Positions 36,224 to 38,803 of a DNA stretch of 38,803 bases are shown one piece after another; positions within the stretch are counted from its first letter, which is position 1, and each line of letters starts with the position of its first letter. The DNA is taken from positions 1 through 38,803 of the forward strand of contig CAIYDQ010000146.1 in the NCBI GenBank assembly GCA_903925075.1, in the 5' to 3' direction. The notes under the pieces are model-generated. The model did no database searches and was not told the origin of the DNA. It was given only the letters and a program-made list of their open reading frames with translations. The DNA is from an uncultured Geobacter sp. (lineage in GTDB: Bacteria > Desulfobacterota > Desulfuromonadia > Geobacterales > Geobacteraceae). The translations under genes were made by a program, and so were the position numbers.

Positions 36224-36628
36224 ATGCAACAAAGCGCAGGCAGCGAAGAGTACATCTCCATCGGCGACCTGGCCAAGACCATCGGGCTCACCACCCGCAC
36301 CTTGCGCTATTACGAGGAAATGGGGATCATGAGCACCCCCCGGCGGCTGGAGGGGGGGATCAGGGCGTACACCCCCAAAGAGGTGCGCAAGCTGAAGTTC
36401 ATCCTGAAGCTGAAGGAGCTGGGGCTGACCATCAAGGAGATGCAGGAGTTGGACGCGGCCTACGCCAGCGCCAAGCAGACCGACAAGATCATCCCGCGCC
36501 TGGTGGAGATGCTCGATTACCACATCAACAACCTGGACGACAAAATCACCAAGCTCGCCTCCTTGCGAAAGGAGATCGTCAGCTACCGTCACCGGATGAT
36601 CGAGCGGTTTCAGGTTAACGCCCAATAA
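36224..36628 (+). CDS. MerR-family transcriptional regulator (LiuR-like)
   Basis: The 134-residue protein has an N-terminal winged-helix domain: YISIGDLAKTIGLTTRTLRY, then YEEMGIM and the wing with GGIRAYTPKEVRKLKFILKL. A coiled-coil dimer helix follows at about 80-125. There is no cysteine array of the metal-sensing MerR proteins. In other proteobacteria the MerR-type regulator LiuR controls leucine and isovalerate catabolism, and the location here after livF makes this a good candidate for the factor that reads the motif shared by 14924, 27330 and 28930. The start has an AGAGG site. Confidence 0.88.
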   Translation: MQQSAGSEEYISIGDLAKTIGLTTRTLRYYEEMGIMSTPRRLEGGIRAYTPKEVRKLKFILKLKELGLTIKEMQELDAAYASAKQTDKIIPRLVEMLDYHINNLDDKITKLASLRKEIVSYRHRMIERFQVNAQ

Positions 36629-36649
36629 GCGAGCAACAGGGGAGAAGGC

Positions 36650-37477
36650 ATGGCGCTCAAAGACATTCTGCTGCACCTGGAGAATTCGCCCGGCTCCGCG
36701 GCGCGGCTCGACCTGGCGATCGGCCTGGCCCGCGCCCACGGCGCGCATCTGAAGGGACTGTACGTGCTGTCCCATTCCTACTACGCCCCGAGGCACGGAG
36801 GGGTCGAGGAGACGGACGCGGACCGGATGCAGGCGCTTTTCCTGGAGAAGACCGCCGCCGCCGGCGTCTCGGCCGAGTGGCTCTACGTCGACTGGTCGGT
36901 GGTCGGGGTGAGCGTCACCGAGATCGTCACCCTGTACGCCTACTACACCGACCTGGTGATCATCGGCCAGCCCGACCACACGGCCCACGACCGGACCAGT
37001 CCGCTGGATCTTCCCGAGCGGCTGGGGTTGGGCGCCGGCCGGCCGGTGCTGGTGGTTCCTTACGCCGGCGTCTTCTCCGGTTCCCTGGAGCGGGTGATGG
37101 TGGCCTGGAAAACCGGGCGCGAGTCGGTGCGGGCGCTGAACGACGCCATGCCCATCCTGAAGAAGGCGAGCCGGGTCAGCATCGTTTCCGCCGGCAGCTC
37201 CGGCGGCTCCGTCAGCACCGAAAGCGCCGAAGAGCCGCCCGGCCGTCAGGTCTCCGTGCATCTTGCCCGGCACGAGGTTACCGCGGGCCAGGAGCAGATC
37301 ATCGCCCCCGCCGGCTTTCCGGTGGGCGACCTGCTCTTGAACCACGCCTGCGACCAGAAGATGGATCTGCTGGTGATGGGAGGCTATGCCCAGACCCGTC
37401 GCGGCGCCTTCGTGCTCGGCCCGGTCGCCGCGCACCTCTTGAGCCACATGACCCTGCCGGTGCTGATCTCGCACTGA
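36650..37477 (+). CDS. Tandem universal stress protein (UspA family)
   Basis: The 275-residue protein starts 21 bases after the MerR gene with GGGGAGAAGG upstream. Two Usp-like units are visible. The first starts MALKDILLHLENSPGSAARL, and its end contains DLVIIGQPDHTAHDRTSPLD with LGLGAGRPVLVVPYAG. The second starts RVMVAWKTGRESVRALNDA and ends with DLLVMGGYAQTRRGAFVLG and HMTLPVLISH. The ATP-binding G-x2-G-x9-G motif is only partly kept. Cytoplasmic, role unknown. It is probably in the same transcript as the regulator. Confidence 0.88.
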   Translation: MALKDILLHLENSPGSAARLDLAIGLARAHGAHLKGLYVLSHSYYAPRHGGVEETDADRMQALFLEKTAAAGVSAEWLYVDWSVVGVSVTEIVTLYAYYTDLVIIGQPDHTAHDRTSPLDLPERLGLGAGRPVLVVPYAGVFSGSLERVMVAWKTGRESVRALNDAMPILKKASRVSIVSAGSSGGSVSTESAEEPPGRQVSVHLARHEVTAGQEQIIAPAGFPVGDLLLNHACDQKMDLLVMGGYAQTRRGAFVLGPVAAHLLSHMTLPVLISH

Positions 37478-37510
37478 CGCTTGGCCGAACAACAGGACTC
37501 TGAATTAAGA

Positions 37511-37536
37511 TGAGGCGAACCCGTGAGTTCGCCTCA
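37511..37536. other. Hairpin downstream of the stress protein gene
   Basis: TGAGGCGAAC (37511-37520) pairs with GTTCGCCTCA (37527-37536) across a six-base loop. It lies 34 bases past the stop. No T-tract follows, since the tandem array begins inside its right arm. It may end or stabilise the transcript. Confidence 0.5.
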
Positions 37537-37669
37537 TCACCTGCCTCATCACCTGCCTCATCGCCTCCCTCATCGCCTCCCTCATCCCTCATCCCTCATC
37601 CCTCATCCCTCATCCCTCATCCCTCATCCCTCATCCCTCATCCCTCATTCCTCATTCCTCATCCCTCAT
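37531..37669. repeat. Minisatellite: four 12-mers then thirteen 7-mers
   Basis: Positions 37531-37578 are four 12-base units of the type GCCTCATC(A/G)CCT, the last with C first. Positions 37579-37669 are thirteen units of CCCTCAT, of which the units at 37649 and 37656 read TCCTCAT. A degenerate unit follows. All share CCTCAT. A copy-number change in a 7-bp unit is likely between strains. Confidence 0.9.
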
Positions 37670-38438
37670 TCCTCTTCCGGGTAAGCACGTCAACCGCAGT
37701 CAGGGACTTGATGGCGCTCTCCATGGTTGAAACGGCAGGATGCACGCATTCTTGGACTGGCGGCCAATCGAACTAAAAGTCCCCCCGAAGACATTTTACA
37801 AACATCAGTCGGGTTTCTGCTTGGTGGGGGATTATTTAATTGATAGCGGCTAACTCGACATGGTATGCTGTGCAGCCAAAGTACGGGACCAGAATGACGG
37901 TGAAACTGCTGAATAATCGGTTGGACCACCAGGAAGAATATAGCTTCGACCGTAATGGGGCCTGGCATTGATAGATTGATATATCGCAAGTTGTCAACTT
38001 CCCCACCGGCTCCCTGCAAGCGGCTTCGGGGGCTCACCTGTTTTGATACCGACAGGGCGTTGGTAGACACCGACAGCGGTCTTTTGGTGATACGACAGCG
38101 GTCTTGGTGGTTCCCGCAGCGGTCTTGGGCTGGACATTGCCTCTGCCGAGATCGAAAAGAATATGGGTTATCTGCTCGCGCAGTTCAAGATCGGGAGGCA
38201 GGGGGACGCTAGTTCGTTAAGTTACTGGCCGTTGGAACAAGGAACTCAACCAACTGACCAGCGTTACCTACCGGCCCCGGGGCGGTATGGCAACACGCAA
38301 TTGGTTGAATGTTCTAGGAATGTTTGTTGCAACACCCCTTACATATAAGTGCTTTGATGATGGACATGAGGGCGGCTCCTCTTTACTACACCTTGTCGAC
38401 CAGAGGCCGGGCAAGGTAATTTGATCAAAGGAGCCCAT

Positions 38439-38684
38439 ATGATTTGCAAAGCTATTCTTGCTGTTGTATGTAGGATTTATCTTAATGGATGTGTATCGCA
38501 GATTGTTTCACTTGATGAACACACCAAGGCATGGATTGGGCGTAATGTCAATGATATGAAAGGTATAATGTCAAGACCAGGTTCATACGCATCAAGAGTC
38601 CATTGGAGAGAATCCACTTATAAACTACCAAATGGAAACATGGTGTTTGTCGAGCCGGAGCCACACCGGCGGGTGTCAAGGTAG
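38439..38684 (+). CDS. Small lipoprotein, possibly shortened
   Basis: The ATG at 38439-38441 follows AAAGGAG five bases upstream, a far better start than those upstream, and gives 81 residues. The N-terminus (MICKAILAVVCRIYLNGCVS) has a hydrophobic core and a lipobox-like LNGC. The mature part has WIGRNVNDMKGIMSRPGSYA and YKLPNGNMVFVEPE, which recalls small lipoproteins that usually continue for another 20-40 residues with a final Cys. The end EPHRRVSR does not fit that, so an indel may have cut it. Base composition is much lower in GC than in the metabolic clusters, and codon use differs. Confidence 0.6.
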   Translation: MICKAILAVVCRIYLNGCVSQIVSLDEHTKAWIGRNVNDMKGIMSRPGSYASRVHWRESTYKLPNGNMVFVEPEPHRRVSR

Positions 38685-38803
38685 TTGTCGCCTCTGCTGA
38701 AAATTATGCAGCATCAAGAAGTTTCGTTTCCACCTTTGATTCAGGGTTTAGATAAACCGGTTCATCCGCAGAATCTGTGGGTCCCCTTTGGTTCGGGGAG
38801 GTC

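Larger units (their letters stand above)
37478..38438. other. Gene-poor region with minisatellite and possible mobile-element debris
   Basis: It holds a hairpin (37511-37536), a 12-mer/7-mer tandem array (37531-37669), and a stretch with three copies of CAGCGGTCTT (38074, 38095 and 38117). The stretch 38131-38205 is open in a protein-like frame (IASAEIEKNMGYLLAQFKIG) without a start or a known family. The intact genes of the metabolic clusters stop before this region. No intact gene is supported between 37478 and 38438. Confidence 0.6.

Noticed and set aside
37510-37776. Ser-Pro-His repeat protein on the plus strand, and an Asp-Glu-Ala repeat protein on the minus strand
   Set aside because: Both are just translations of the minisatellite, with no ribosome site.
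37690-38070. A 126-codon minus-strand frame
   Set aside because: No ribosome site, no recognisable motif, and composition unlike a coding gene.

Overview
The window looks like a chromosomal segment of a Geobacteraceae-type bacterium (Geobacter, Geomonas or Citrifermentans-like). The case rests on high GC content, a tetraheme c-type cytochrome lipoprotein, dense acyl-CoA oxidation operons, intact c-di-GMP enzymes, and several families of palindromic intergenic repeats. The species cannot be fixed from sequence reading alone.

Layout. 1-7 kb holds mixed housekeeping and accessory genes: the start of a 6-phosphofructokinase (minus), a membrane GGDEF-EAL protein, a cysteine-free AhpD/CMD-family protein, a SLOG/DprA-like protein, a tetraheme lipoprotein, a PaaI-like thioesterase, a small Cys-rich DUF1540-like protein and a type II NADH dehydrogenase. 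7.1-14.9 kb is a minus-strand operon of acyl-CoA metabolism. In transcription order it encodes thiolase, crotonase, an acyl-CoA dehydrogenase, a cobalamin adenosyltransferase, a class III CoA-transferase, a second acyl-CoA dehydrogenase, and a two-subunit glutaconate-type CoA-transferase. 15.2-27.2 kb is a minus-strand leucine/isovalerate (liu) operon: isovaleryl-CoA dehydrogenase, alpha/beta hydrolase, methylcrotonyl-CoA carboxylase beta, methylglutaconyl-CoA hydratase, methylcrotonyl-CoA carboxylase alpha, HMG-CoA lyase, an acyl-CoA ligase and a second divergent HMGL-family protein. An MFS permease gene follows. 27.7-28.6 kb has one gene of unknown function with a GNAT-like C-terminus. 29.2-37.5 kb is a plus-strand cluster: a branched-chain-type ABC transporter (LivG, LivH, LivM, LivK, LivF) with an embedded long acyl-CoA synthetase, then a MerR-family regulator and a tandem universal stress protein. 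From 37.5 kb to the end the sequence changes character: a 12-mer/7-mer minisatellite, no convincing large gene, lower GC, and one small lipoprotein.

How it fits together. The liu operon should take isovaleryl-CoA through methylcrotonyl-, methylglutaconyl- and HMG-CoA to acetyl-CoA plus acetoacetate. The GctAB-type CoA-transferase and the thiolase in the neighbouring operon could activate and cleave the acetoacetate. The Liv-type transporter with its own acyl-CoA synthetase probably imports and activates a carboxylic acid or branched-chain substrate. A 16-bp motif, YTTACGTnnAnGTCAA, sits in the promoter regions of all three transcription units, and a MerR-family (LiuR-like) regulator is encoded in the third. 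I infer a single local regulon. The most interesting items are this operator set, the three tandem hairpins between livK and livF, the duplicated translation start of the acyl-CoA synthetase, the paired HMGL-family genes, and two 91-bp palindromic repeats whose stems differ by compensatory changes.
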